The notes: a model not told the origin generated them from the sequence alone. A DNA stretch of 8,152 nt from Aquificaceae bacterium (GCA_025057715.1 JANWVD010000029.1:1-8152); one strand, 5' to 3'; shown: positions 1-6,609, numbered from the stretch's first letter. Numbers and translations are program-made.

Positions 1-1374
1 CTTAAACTCTATCTTTTAGAAAGAGGTTCTACAAAGCTAAGAGAATTTTCTATACCTGCGAGCTCGATAACTCCTCTTAATGATTATTGCGTTAAATTCC
101 AAGTGGGAAATCTAAAGCCAGATACCCAGTATGTTTACATTTTTGAATACGACTCTTACAAAAAGGTCGGAAAGTTCAAAACCCTGCCCCAAAACCCGCA
201 TTCTATGAAAATCGCCTTTGTCAGCTGTCAAAACTTTGAAGATGGATATTACCCAGCTTATTACCACATCGCAATGGAAGACCTAAATTTCGTCCTCCAT
301 CTTGGCGATGTCATTTACGAAGCGATGTATAGTCCAAAAATCCCCCAGCGTGCGATAACTCTCCCCTCAGGTGCTAAATCCGCCATGAGCCTTGAGGATT
401 ATCGCTATTTATACCTTACCTATCTATCAGACCCTAACTTTCAGCTTGCGCGTGCTTCTCACGCTTTTATCCACACAATAGACGACCACGAATTTTACAA
501 CGACTACTACTTTGACTACTCAAAGGGCTTTTGGATATCCCCGAACTTCCCCCCTGAGGTCTCTTCAAATAAAGAGCTGGCGCTAACACTTTGGCAATAC
601 GCATTTAAGTGCTTTAAAGACTACATCCCATCTCGCATTAAGCTAAACCTCAGCTCTTCAAACCCGCTTGATTGGCTTTTGCTTTACCGCGATTTTAAGG
701 CAGGAAGCTTCATGCACCTTATCGTGACTGATAATAGAACCTATAGGCAATCGCAATGCCCAGTAAGATTTCAATCCCCAGGTTGCGAAAGCCAGCAATA
801 CCATACCCTTCTTGGACAGCGTCAAAAGGAGTGGTTTCTTAATAAACTCACCAAAAAAGACGCCCGCTGGAAGATATGGGCAAATAGTGTCCAATTTTCA
901 GAGAGCATCCTCGACGGTCTTTATGCAAGCACAGATGCCTGGAGTGGATACTTAAAAGAACGCAATGAAATCCTTGATGTCATATCTTCTCATACAGACT
1001 CAAATCTCATCATCCTCACAGGTGATAGACACGCCTTTGTTGCAAGTGAGGTCCAAAGAAAGTTTGGTAAAGACGAACGACCAATAGGCGCTGAATTCGT
1101 AACAGGCGCAATCTCTTCAATCAACGCTTCAGAGGGACTTTGGTTTAAACGCTCCTTTCCAAACTTGAAAAACGCTCTCGAATACGAGCGCTTTGAGCTA
1201 AGCTCAAACCCATGGTATCGTTATGTCAATCACACAGGCTGGGGCTATGGGCTTCTCTCCCTAAGCAAGAGCTTTGCAAACGTCCAATTTTACTTAGTAA
1301 ACAAGTATTACGCCCACTCTGAAAGGCTTCTGGCAGGTTCATTCCTCTACGAGCCTAATAATGGTATAAAATAA
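1..1374 (+). CDS. phoD: PhoD-family metallophosphatase (alkaline phosphatase D-like), 5' end outside window
   Basis: Likely hydrolyses phosphate mono- or diesters outside the cytoplasm, as PhoD enzymes do with a mixed Fe/Ca centre. The frame is open from base 1, so 457 residues are visible and the N-terminus is missing, including any Tat signal. GTG at 103 is the first start-type codon giving a long ORF, but it falls within the fibronectin-like N-terminal domain (GNLKPDTQY), so it is probably not the real start. Counting from base 1, family motifs are: SCQ with metal-binding Cys76; LHLGDVIYE with Asp103; DDHE at 161-164 followed by Asn167; TDNRTYR; a QRQKEW segment; and TGDRH with Asp342 and His344. 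All expected metal ligands appear intact. The stop lies 25 bases before the next gene, with a hairpin and possible promoter between. Family assignment is firm. The substrate is unknown. Confidence 0.88.
   Translation, partial: LKLYLLERGSTKLREFSIPASSITPLNDYCVKFQVGNLKPDTQYVYIFEYDSYKKVGKFKTLPQNPHSMKIAFVSCQNFEDGYYPAYYHIAMEDLNFVLHLGDVIYEAMYSPKIPQRAITLPSGAKSAMSLEDYRYLYLTYLSDPNFQLARASHAFIHTIDDHEFYNDYYFDYSKGFWISPNFPPEVSSNKELALTLWQYAFKCFKDYIPSRIKLNLSSSNPLDWLLLYRDFKAGSFMHLIVTDNRTYRQSQCPVRFQSPGCESQQYHTLLGQRQKEWFLNKLTKKDARWKIWANSVQFSESILDGLYASTDAWSGYLKERNEILDVISSHTDSNLIILTGDRHAFVASEVQRKFGKDERPIGAEFVTGAISSINASEGLWFKRSFPNLKNALEYERFELSSNPWYRYVNHTGWGYGLLSLSKSFANVQFYLVNKYYAHSERLLAGSFLYEPNNGIK
1362..1370 (+). 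promoter_or_regulatory. Candidate extended -10 promoter for the metal-transport pair
   Basis: The bases read TGG followed by TATAAA, one mismatch from the TGnTATAAT extended -10 consensus. No good -35 hexamer was found 16-18 bases upstream, which is tolerated at extended -10 promoters. The predicted start of transcription is A1377, directly before the GC hairpin, so the hairpin would form the 5' end of the mRNA. The element overlaps the last codons of the phosphatase gene. This is inference from sequence only. Confidence 0.4.
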
Positions 1375-1378
1375 AAAC

Positions 1379-1394
1379 GCGCGCTTTCGCGCGC
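1379..1394. promoter_or_regulatory. GC hairpin between the phosphatase and the binding-protein gene
   Basis: GCGCGC (1379-1384), a TTTC loop and GCGCGC (1389-1394) form a perfect 6-bp stem. On the plus strand it is followed by AAAGG and the ATG of the next gene with no T-run, so it is not a terminator in that direction. On the minus strand it reads as a GAAA-loop hairpin followed by GTTTTTATTTTA, a plausible intrinsic terminator for antisense transcripts, although no minus-strand gene lies nearby. It may also stabilise the mRNA 5' end or serve as an operator. Confidence 0.55.
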
Positions 1395-1399
1395 AAAGG

Positions 1400-2182
1400 A
1401 TGGTTTTACTTTTATTACTATTCCCAATTATCGCTTATGCCAGCTGGGTTGCAAGCACCTATCCTATCTACCATATCCTAAAAGCCCTTGCCCCAAATGG
1501 CGTCGAGGTTAAGCTCCTCGCCGGCGGGATTAAGGACCCTCACCACTACGAGCTAAAACCATCTGATATAAAATTAGTCGGCGATAGCTCAAGATTCTTC
1601 CACCTAAACAGCGAGGCTTTTGAAAAAAATCTTGTTAAAACCTTCCCCGAAAAGTCAGTTGATTTATCCAAAAACCTTCAGCTAATTGATGGCAACGACC
1701 CGCATATCTGGTTATCCCCGCGTTCTTATCAAGACCTTGCAAAGTCAATTCATGCAAAGCTAATACAGCTAGATAGTGCCAACCGTCAACACTACGACAA
1801 AAAGCTCGAAGAGGTATTAAAAACCCTAAGGTCATTAGACTCTGAATATTCCAAAACCCTAAAAAACTGCAAAAGCAGAGTAATTCTATCAACCCACATG
1901 AGCTTTGCTTACATTGCAAGGGACTATGGCTTTAAAGCCATGGGGCTCTCTGGCGTCCATGCAGAAGCAGAGCCAAAGCCATCGCAAGCAAAGGTTTTAA
2001 AAGAAGCCAGGGCTTTGGGGGCTTCCTCTCTTTTTCATGAGCCTGGTGAGAGGGTTTTAGCAAAGCGTCTTGCACCTCACCTTCGCCCAATTGAAATAAA
2101 CATCAGCTTAGCTGGTGAAGATTTATCTTCCATATTTTTATCAAATCTCAAAGCGCTCTCAACAGGTCTTGAATGTCAATAG
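1400..2182 (+). CDS. Metal ABC transporter substrate-binding protein (ZnuA/TroA-like, cluster 9)
   Basis: Periplasmic or surface binding protein that would capture Zn2+ or Mn2+ for an ABC importer. The 260 residues begin with a short hydrophobic leader (MVLLLLLFPIIAYA, likely cut near residue 14). The leader is unusual in having no basic residue. Family metal-ligand motifs are DPHHYE (His48, possibly His49), DPHIW (His102) and STHMSF (His166). Glu214 sits in FHEPGE. The C-terminal LDPLG-type motif that supplies the usual acidic ligand is not recognisable; INISLAG stands in that region. The protein is shorter than typical ZnuA (about 300) and lacks the His-rich loop. Its only cysteines, Cys157 and Cys259, could form a disulphide. 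ATG 1400 is the only possible start because the frame upstream is closed at 1367 with no start codon between. AAAGG abuts it with no spacer. Metal specificity cannot be read from the sequence. Confidence 0.88.
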   Translation: MVLLLLLFPIIAYASWVASTYPIYHILKALAPNGVEVKLLAGGIKDPHHYELKPSDIKLVGDSSRFFHLNSEAFEKNLVKTFPEKSVDLSKNLQLIDGNDPHIWLSPRSYQDLAKSIHAKLIQLDSANRQHYDKKLEEVLKTLRSLDSEYSKTLKNCKSRVILSTHMSFAYIARDYGFKAMGLSGVHAEAEPKPSQAKVLKEARALGASSLFHEPGERVLAKRLAPHLRPIEINISLAGEDLSSIFLSNLKALSTGLECQ

Positions 2183-2823
2183 TTTTAGATGTAAAATCCC
2201 TTACTTTCTCTTATCAATCCCGGCTAATTTTAAATAACCTGAGTTTTAATGTCAAAGAAGGTGAACATTTTTCCGTCCTTGGACCAAATGGCTCTGGTAA
2301 AACGACCCTTTTGAAACTTCTTACGCGAAGTCTTAAGCCAGAACGAGGAAAAATAAAACTCTTTGAAAAAGACATCGAAGTATTCAAAGATTGGCATCTC
2401 GTAGGCTATGTTCCGCAAACAATAGCAATAGAGAGCCTTCTATGTGCAAGCGTTTATGAGCTTCTTAAGGCTTCTGGAAAGCACTTCAAAGAACAGGTTG
2501 AGTTCTTACATCTTGAAAACATCCTAAATAGACCCTTTAAAAGCCTCTCGGGCGGTGAGCGCCAGCGGGTTTTAATAGCCATGGCTTTAAGCACAAGACC
2601 ATCGTTGCTTATCTTAGACGAGCCAACCAACGGTCTTGACCCGCATGCAAGAGGGCATATCATCGAGCTTCTTCAAAGCATTGACAAAACACTTATCTTA
2701 GTATCACACGACATTGAGCTCGTTTTATCTTTAGCAAACAGAATGCTTTGCTTGCCTTCAGGTGAGGTTCTAACCCCTCCTGAATTTTTACTCATAAAGC
2801 GTCAGCTTTATGGCTTTCATTGA
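2173..2823 (+). CDS. ABC transporter ATP-binding protein, metal (ZnuC-like) type
   Basis: Cytoplasmic ATPase that would power import with the upstream binding protein. All ATPase motifs are present in its 216 residues: Walker A GPNGSGKTT at 37-45, Q-loop Gln82, signature LSGGERQ at 125-131, Walker B LLILDE at 145-150, D-loop GLD just after, and switch His179. It has one nucleotide-binding domain with almost no C-terminal extension, shorter than the usual 240-250 residues of ZnuC. Its ATG lies inside the end of the upstream gene with a 10-base overlap (ATGTCAATAG). Only a weak CAGGT precedes it, so translation is probably coupled. A cluster 9 system needs an ABC-3 family permease, and none is present in this window. 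Zn/Mn specificity is inferred only from the neighbour. Confidence 0.88.
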   Translation: MSIVLDVKSLTFSYQSRLILNNLSFNVKEGEHFSVLGPNGSGKTTLLKLLTRSLKPERGKIKLFEKDIEVFKDWHLVGYVPQTIAIESLLCASVYELLKASGKHFKEQVEFLHLENILNRPFKSLSGGERQRVLIAMALSTRPSLLILDEPTNGLDPHARGHIIELLQSIDKTLILVSHDIELVLSLANRMLCLPSGEVLTPPEFLLIKRQLYGFH

Positions 2824-2842
2824 TATAATTTCACAATGAAAG
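2814..2842. repeat. 9-bp perfect inverted repeat across the osmC-like start codon
   Basis: CTTTCATTG (2814-2822) and CAATGAAAG (2834-2842) are exact reverse complements separated by 11 bases that contain TATAAT. The right arm includes the ATG of the OsmC-family gene and the left arm includes the end of the ABC ATPase gene. As DNA it could be an operator for a dimeric repressor over the promoter. As RNA in a read-through transcript it would pair the start codon into a stem. There is no following T-run, so it is not a terminator. Confidence 0.55.
2821..2829 (+). promoter_or_regulatory. Extended -10 promoter placed for a leaderless osmC-like mRNA
   Basis: TGATATAAT is an exact match to the TGnTATAAT extended -10 consensus. 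Its TGA is also the stop codon of the ABC ATPase gene. The normal start point, seven bases after the hexamer, is position 2836, the A of the downstream ATG. No Shine-Dalgarno sequence lies before that ATG, which fits a leaderless transcript. No convincing -35 hexamer is seen. This is a prediction from sequence. Confidence 0.5.
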
Positions 2843-3255
2843 TTTATGTCAAACAGGTTGAAGACTTTCATTTCGTCGGTGTTGGGGATTTTGGTAAGGA
2901 GCTCCCAATAGACGCAGCTGCATATGTAGGTGGTAAAGGCAGGGGTTTTCGTCCCCCTGAGCTTTTGTTTCAGTCTCTTGCCGGCTGCGTCGGAATACAT
3001 CTTCACGAAGCTCTAATCAAAGACGGAAAGTCCCCTCGCTCGATTGAGATTGAAACTGACGCAGAGAGAGTGACAGACTCTTATCCAAAGGTTTTTAAAA
3101 AAATCTTCCTTAAAGTTAAGTTATCTGGTAATTTATCAATCCAAGATGTTGAAAGTGCAATGAAAAAAACCATCTTTGACCCGGGAACTTGCTCAATTGC
3201 ATACATGATTAACCTCATTGCCCCTATCGAGTATTCCATAGAGCTAAAGGAGTGA
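2836..3255 (+). CDS. OsmC-family protein (YhfA-like thiol-dependent peroxide/hydroperoxide group)
   Basis: Small cytoplasmic protein of the OsmC/Ohr fold, whose members reduce organic hydroperoxides with a pair of cysteines; the cellular substrate here is unknown. At 139 residues it has the normal family length. The first conserved cysteine is Cys51 in SLAGCVG, preceded by the RPPELL segment that carries the usual conserved Glu (Glu42). The second is Cys119 in PGTCSI. Both catalytic positions are therefore kept. It sits between a metal transporter pair and the carboxylase genes, 12 bases after the former and 3 before the latter. Its 3' end carries the ribosome binding site of cfiB. Its own ATG lacks a Shine-Dalgarno site and lies in an inverted repeat next to a consensus -10. 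A role in protecting oxygen-sensitive metabolism is plausible but only inferred. Confidence 0.88.
   Translation: MKVYVKQVEDFHFVGVGDFGKELPIDAAAYVGGKGRGFRPPELLFQSLAGCVGIHLHEALIKDGKSPRSIEIETDAERVTDSYPKVFKKIFLKVKLSGNLSIQDVESAMKKTIFDPGTCSIAYMINLIAPIEYSIELKE
2865..2872 (+). repeat. Third copy of the CTTTCATT arm, inside the osmC-like gene
   Basis: CTTTCATT here repeats the left arm of the inverted repeat at 2814. In RNA it can pair with AATGAAAG at 2835-2842. Including the adjoining bases 2843-2845 with 2862-2864 (one G-U pair), this gives an 11-bp stem with a 16-base loop. The start codon segment therefore has two mutually exclusive partners. It also encodes Asp-Phe-His of the protein, so chance or coding constraint cannot be excluded. 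Confidence 0.4.
3246..3252 (+). promoter_or_regulatory. Ribosome binding site of cfiB
   Basis: AAAGGAG lies six bases before ATG 3259 and inside the last codons of the OsmC-family gene. This supports the chosen start and suggests that cfiB is translated from a shared transcript. Confidence 0.8.
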
Positions 3256-3258
3256 GTC

Positions 3259-4677
3259 ATGTTTAAAAAGCTCCTTGTTGCAAACAGGGGTGAGATTGCT
3301 TGCAGGGTTATAAGAGCCTGTAAGGAGCTTGGTATATCAACAGTTGCTATATATCACGAAAGCGAGCCAACTGCAAGGCATGTAAAGATGGCTGATGAAG
3401 CCTATATGATAGGCACTTCCCCTCTTGATACTTACCTTAACGCAGAGCGCATCGTAGATTTAGCTCTTCAAGCAAATGTCGATGCAATACATCCCGGATA
3501 CGGCTTTTTGGCTGAGAACGAGCATTTTGCAAAGCTTTGCGAAGAGCGCGGGATAGTTTTTGTCGGTCCTCATTGGAAGGTCATTGAGCTAATGGGTGAT
3601 AAAGCCCGTTCAAAGGAGGTTGCGAAGCGCGCTGGGCTTCCGACAGTCCCCGGTAGCGATGGAATTTTAAAAGACGACATTGAAGCCCTTCAGGTTGCGA
3701 AGTTTGTCGGCTTTCCAGTTTTGTTAAAGGCTTCAGCAGGTGGCGGTGGTCGTGGGATAAGAATCTGCAGAGACGAAGAAGAGCTTCGCAAAAACTTTGA
3801 AAGTGCCTCAAGAGAAGCAGAAAAAGCCTTTGGACGTGGTGATTTGCTTCTTGAGAAGTTTATAGAAAACCCTCATCACATAGAGTTTCAGGTCCTTGGT
3901 GACAAGTATGGCAATGTCATACACCTTGGCGAACGCGATTGCTCTATTCAAAGGCGCAATCAAAAGCTCGTTGAGTTTGCCCCATCCTTGCTTTTAACCC
4001 CCGGTAAAAGGGCATACTATGGCGAACTTGTCGCAAAAGCTGCAAAGGAAATTGGCTATTATTCCGCTGGCACGATGGAGTTTGTTGCAGACGATAGTGG
4101 AAACCTCTACTTTATAGAGATGAATACAAGAATTCAGGTCGAGCATCCAATAACTGAGATGATAACCGGCGTTGACATAGTCAAATGGCAAATCCGCATA
4201 GCCGCAGGCGAAGAGCTTCGCTATAAGCAAGAGGATATTAAATTTAATGGCTATTCAATAGAGTGCAGGATAAATGCCGAAGACCCAAAGAAAAACTTCG
4301 CCCCAAGCATCGGCGTCATAGAGCGCTATTATCCCCCCGGCGGCTTTGGTATAAGGGTTGAACATGCAGCGTCAAGGGGATATGAAATAACCCCGCATTA
4401 TGATTCCATGATTGCAAAGCTAATTGTCTGGGCACCTCAGTGGGAAGTTGCAATAGACCGCATGAAAGCAGCGCTTGAAACTTATGAAATCACTGGTATT
4501 AAAACCACCATTCCATTGCTAACCAAAATCATGCAAGAGAAGGACTTTCGAAGCGGCAAGATTAGCACTAAATACCTCGATGAACATCCAGAGCTCTTTG
4601 ATTACGAAGAGCTTATGCAAAAAGAGGATTTTGTTGCTTTTATTTCTGCTGCTATAGTTGCATTTCATGGGCTTTAA
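3259..4677 (+). CDS. cfiB: 2-oxoglutarate carboxylase small subunit (biotin carboxylase subunit)
   Basis: Carboxylates the biotin of the partner subunit using ATP and bicarbonate, in the cytoplasm. The 472 residues show the full biotin carboxylase layout: N-terminal domain starting KKLLVANRGEIACRVIRA, ATP-grasp with Lys115, Lys157 and the glycine-rich loop (ASAGGGGRG), and a C-terminal biotin carboxylase domain. Residues matching known E. coli AccC active-site positions are His207, Glu209, Lys236 (RRNQKLVE), Glu274, Glu287, Asn289, Arg291 and Glu295 (RIQVEH). The ending KEDFVAFISAAI with HGL resembles what I recall of Hydrogenobacter CfiB, beyond the usual AccC length. Stand-alone AccC of acetyl-CoA carboxylase or the PycA subunit of pyruvate carboxylase are the alternatives. 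Adjacency to a fused carboxyltransferase-BCCP subunit excludes simple AccC, and features of that neighbour favour 2-oxoglutarate over pyruvate. Confidence 0.82.
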   Translation: MFKKLLVANRGEIACRVIRACKELGISTVAIYHESEPTARHVKMADEAYMIGTSPLDTYLNAERIVDLALQANVDAIHPGYGFLAENEHFAKLCEERGIVFVGPHWKVIELMGDKARSKEVAKRAGLPTVPGSDGILKDDIEALQVAKFVGFPVLLKASAGGGGRGIRICRDEEELRKNFESASREAEKAFGRGDLLLEKFIENPHHIEFQVLGDKYGNVIHLGERDCSIQRRNQKLVEFAPSLLLTPGKRAYYGELVAKAAKEIGYYSAGTMEFVADDSGNLYFIEMNTRIQVEHPITEMITGVDIVKWQIRIAAGEELRYKQEDIKFNGYSIECRINAEDPKKNFAPSIGVIERYYPPGGFGIRVEHAASRGYEITPHYDSMIAKLIVWAPQWEVAIDRMKAALETYEITGIKTTIPLLTKIMQEKDFRSGKISTKYLDEHPELFDYEELMQKEDFVAFISAAIVAFHGL

Positions 4678-4680
4678 TCT

Positions 4681-4685
4681 GGAGG
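4681..4685 (+). promoter_or_regulatory. Ribosome binding site of cfiA
   Basis: GGAGG lies seven bases before ATG 4693 in the 15-base gap after cfiB. It fixes the start and suggests strong translation of the large subunit. Confidence 0.8.
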
Positions 4686-4692
4686 TTAAAGT

Positions 4693-6585
4693 ATGCTGTT
4701 AGAAGAACTTCAAGAAAGGCTAAAAAATTCAAGCACCAAGAAAAAGATTCTTATCACTGACCTAACGCCAAGGGATGGTCAGCAATGCAAGCTCGCAACG
4801 AGGGTGAAAACAGACGATTTATTGCCCCTTTGCGAAAAGCTTGACAAGGTTGGTTTTTACGCCGTTGAGGTTTGGGGCGGTGCTACGTATGACGTTTGCC
4901 TTAGATACTTAAAAGAAGACCCATGGGAGCGTCTAAGGCGCATCAAAGAAGTTATGCCAAATACCAAGCTGCAGATGCTCTTTAGAGGTCAAAACATCGT
5001 CGGATATAAGCCAAAGTCCGATAAGCTTGTTTATAAATTCGTAGAGCGCTCTATTGCAAATGGTATTACTGTTTTTCGCGTCTTTGACGCTCTAAATGAT
5101 AATAGAAACATCCAAACTGCCGTAAAAGCTATCAAAGAATTCGGCGGGGAAGTTCATGCAGAGATTAGCTACACAAGAAGCCCCGTCCATACTGTTGAAA
5201 AGTGGGTGAGTTATGCGCTTGAAATCGCCGAAATGGGTGCAGATTGGCTCTCTTTCAAAGATGCAACTGGCATCATAATGCCCCTAGAAACATACGATAT
5301 TATTAAGCGCATAAAAGAGGAAACTGGCGGGAAGCTGCCGGTTTTATTACATAACCACGATATGAGCGGAACGGCAATAGTTAACCATATGATGGCAATC
5401 CTTGCCGGCGTTGACATGGTCGATACGGTGCTCTCACCTCTCGCCTTTGGCTCTTCTCATCCAGCCACTGAGTCCGTCGTTGCCATGCTTGAAGGTACCC
5501 CGTTTGATACGGGCCTAGACCTTAGGCTAATTGAAGAGTGCGCCCAAATAACAAAAGAAATTCGTAAAAAATATCGCCAATACGAAACTGAGTATGCGGG
5601 CGTTAACGCGAAGGTTTTAATACACAAAATCCCAGGTGGGATGATTTCAAATATGGTCGCGCAGCTCGTTGAGGCAAACGCAGTTGATAAGCTCGAGATG
5701 GCGCTTGAAGAGGTTCCCAATGTTGAAAGAGACCTTGGTTATCCTCCTCTTCTTACACCATCCTCTCAAATAGTCGGCGTTCAGGCAGTTCTAAATGTGA
5801 TTTCTGGCGAAAGATACAAAACAATCACCAAGGAAGTAAGGGACTATGTCGAGGGCAAATACGGCATGCCGCCAGGCCCCATAAGCCAAGAGCTTGCAGA
5901 TAAGATACTTGGGCAAGGTGTTAGACCAGACTTTTCCACCCGCGCTGCTGACTTAGCAGACCCTGAAGATTTTGAAAAAGCAAAGGAAGAGGCTAAGGCA
6001 GTCCTTAAGCGCGAGCCAACGGATGAAGAGACTTTGCTCTTTGCCCTCTTCCCTATGCAAGCAAGGGACTTTCTAACCTCGGATAAAAAACCAGAAGAGC
6101 CAAAAGCCCCGTTAGAGGCTACTCAGGTTCAGCAAGGCTCTGCACCTACCGAGTTTGAGGTTATTTATCATGGCGAGCGCTTTAAGGTAAAGCTCGAAGG
6201 CGTAAGCGCTCAAGTAGAGCCTAATAAACCTCGTAAATACTATCTTCGTATTGACGGAAGGCTCGAGGAGGTCCAGCTCTTTGTAAAAGAAGAAGCAACC
6301 GGGATTAAACCCCAGATTCAACAATCCTCTCGTCAAAGAGCTTCCCAGATAGGTGACGCAACAGCCCCAATGCCGGGAAGGGTCGTAAGAATCTTGGTAA
6401 AAGAGGGTGAAAGCGTAAAAGAAGGGCAAACCATACTCATAGTTGAAGCTATGAAGATGGAAAACGAGATACATGCGCCAATAAGCGGGGTTGTAGAAGC
6501 CATATTTGTAAAGCCCGGGGATAATGTTACGCCAGACGATGCGCTTTTGAGAATACGCCCCTTAGAAGAGCCTCAATACGGCTAA
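4693..6585 (+). CDS. cfiA: 2-oxoglutarate carboxylase large subunit (carboxyltransferase plus biotin carrier)
   Basis: Moves CO2 from carboxybiotin to a 2-oxo acid; in Hydrogenobacter the product is oxalosuccinate, which isocitrate dehydrogenase then reduces in the reductive TCA cycle. The 630 residues comprise an HMGL-like TIM-barrel carboxyltransferase (about 18-290), a conserved PYC/OADA domain (about 300-470), a linker rich in Pro, Glu and Gln, and a C-terminal biotinyl domain with EAMKM and biotin-bearing Lys588. Expected metal ligands are Asp28 (TPRDGQQ), carbamylated Lys189 (SFKDATG), and His220 and His222 (LHNHDMSG). PGGMISN at 314-320 has Ser where pyruvate carboxylase has the catalytic Thr, as in oxaloacetate decarboxylase alpha chains. 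RDGQQC replaces the RDAHQS of pyruvate enzymes, which argues for another substrate. PycB or OadA remain possible. No sodium-pump beta or gamma subunits are present, which argues against a decarboxylase. Confidence 0.8.
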   Translation: MLLEELQERLKNSSTKKKILITDLTPRDGQQCKLATRVKTDDLLPLCEKLDKVGFYAVEVWGGATYDVCLRYLKEDPWERLRRIKEVMPNTKLQMLFRGQNIVGYKPKSDKLVYKFVERSIANGITVFRVFDALNDNRNIQTAVKAIKEFGGEVHAEISYTRSPVHTVEKWVSYALEIAEMGADWLSFKDATGIIMPLETYDIIKRIKEETGGKLPVLLHNHDMSGTAIVNHMMAILAGVDMVDTVLSPLAFGSSHPATESVVAMLEGTPFDTGLDLRLIEECAQITKEIRKKYRQYETEYAGVNAKVLIHKIPGGMISNMVAQLVEANAVDKLEMALEEVPNVERDLGYPPLLTPSSQIVGVQAVLNVISGERYKTITKEVRDYVEGKYGMPPGPISQELADKILGQGVRPDFSTRAADLADPEDFEKAKEEAKAVLKREPTDEETLLFALFPMQARDFLTSDKKPEEPKAPLEATQVQQGSAPTEFEVIYHGERFKVKLEGVSAQVEPNKPRKYYLRIDGRLEEVQLFVKEEATGIKPQIQQSSRQRASQIGDATAPMPGRVVRILVKEGESVKEGQTILIVEAMKMENEIHAPISGVVEAIFVKPGDNVTPDDALLRIRPLEEPQYG

Positions 6586-6594
6586 ATTTTTATC

Positions 6595-6604
6595 TAAGGA
6601 GGTG
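6595..6604 (+). promoter_or_regulatory. Near-perfect ribosome binding site of the small cytochrome gene
   Basis: TAAGGAGGTG is fully complementary to the canonical 16S rRNA 3' tail and stands five bases before ATG 6610. It is the strongest site in the window, so this very small gene is real and probably well translated. Confidence 0.8.
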
Positions 6605-6609
6605 TTAAA

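Noticed and set aside
103..105. GTG 103 as the phosphatase start
   Set aside because: It lies inside a conserved domain, has no good ribosome binding site, and the frame is open upstream to the window edge.
1379..1394. Hairpin as the plus-strand terminator of the phosphatase gene
   Set aside because: It is followed by AAAGGATGG, not a T-run. Only the minus-strand reading has terminator form.
3259..4677. AccC of acetyl-CoA carboxylase
   Set aside because: The gene is followed by a carboxyltransferase fused to a biotin carrier, not accB, and the length and C-terminus fit the CfiB/PycA type better.
6112..6474. 120-codon minus-strand open frame opposite cfiA
   Set aside because: It is antisense to the linker and the conserved biotinyl domain of cfiA, has no recognisable features and no ribosome binding site. 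The other long minus-strand frames inside genes were dropped for the same reason.
4693..6585. Oxaloacetate decarboxylase alpha chain of a sodium pump
   Set aside because: It is paired with a biotin carboxylase subunit and no beta or gamma membrane subunits are present.
6569..6590. AGCC-7-GGCT stem followed by AAATTTT after cfiA, as a terminator
   Set aside because: The stem is only 4 bp, the T-run is offset by AAA, and a perfect ribosome binding site follows within a few bases. At most it is a weak attenuator.
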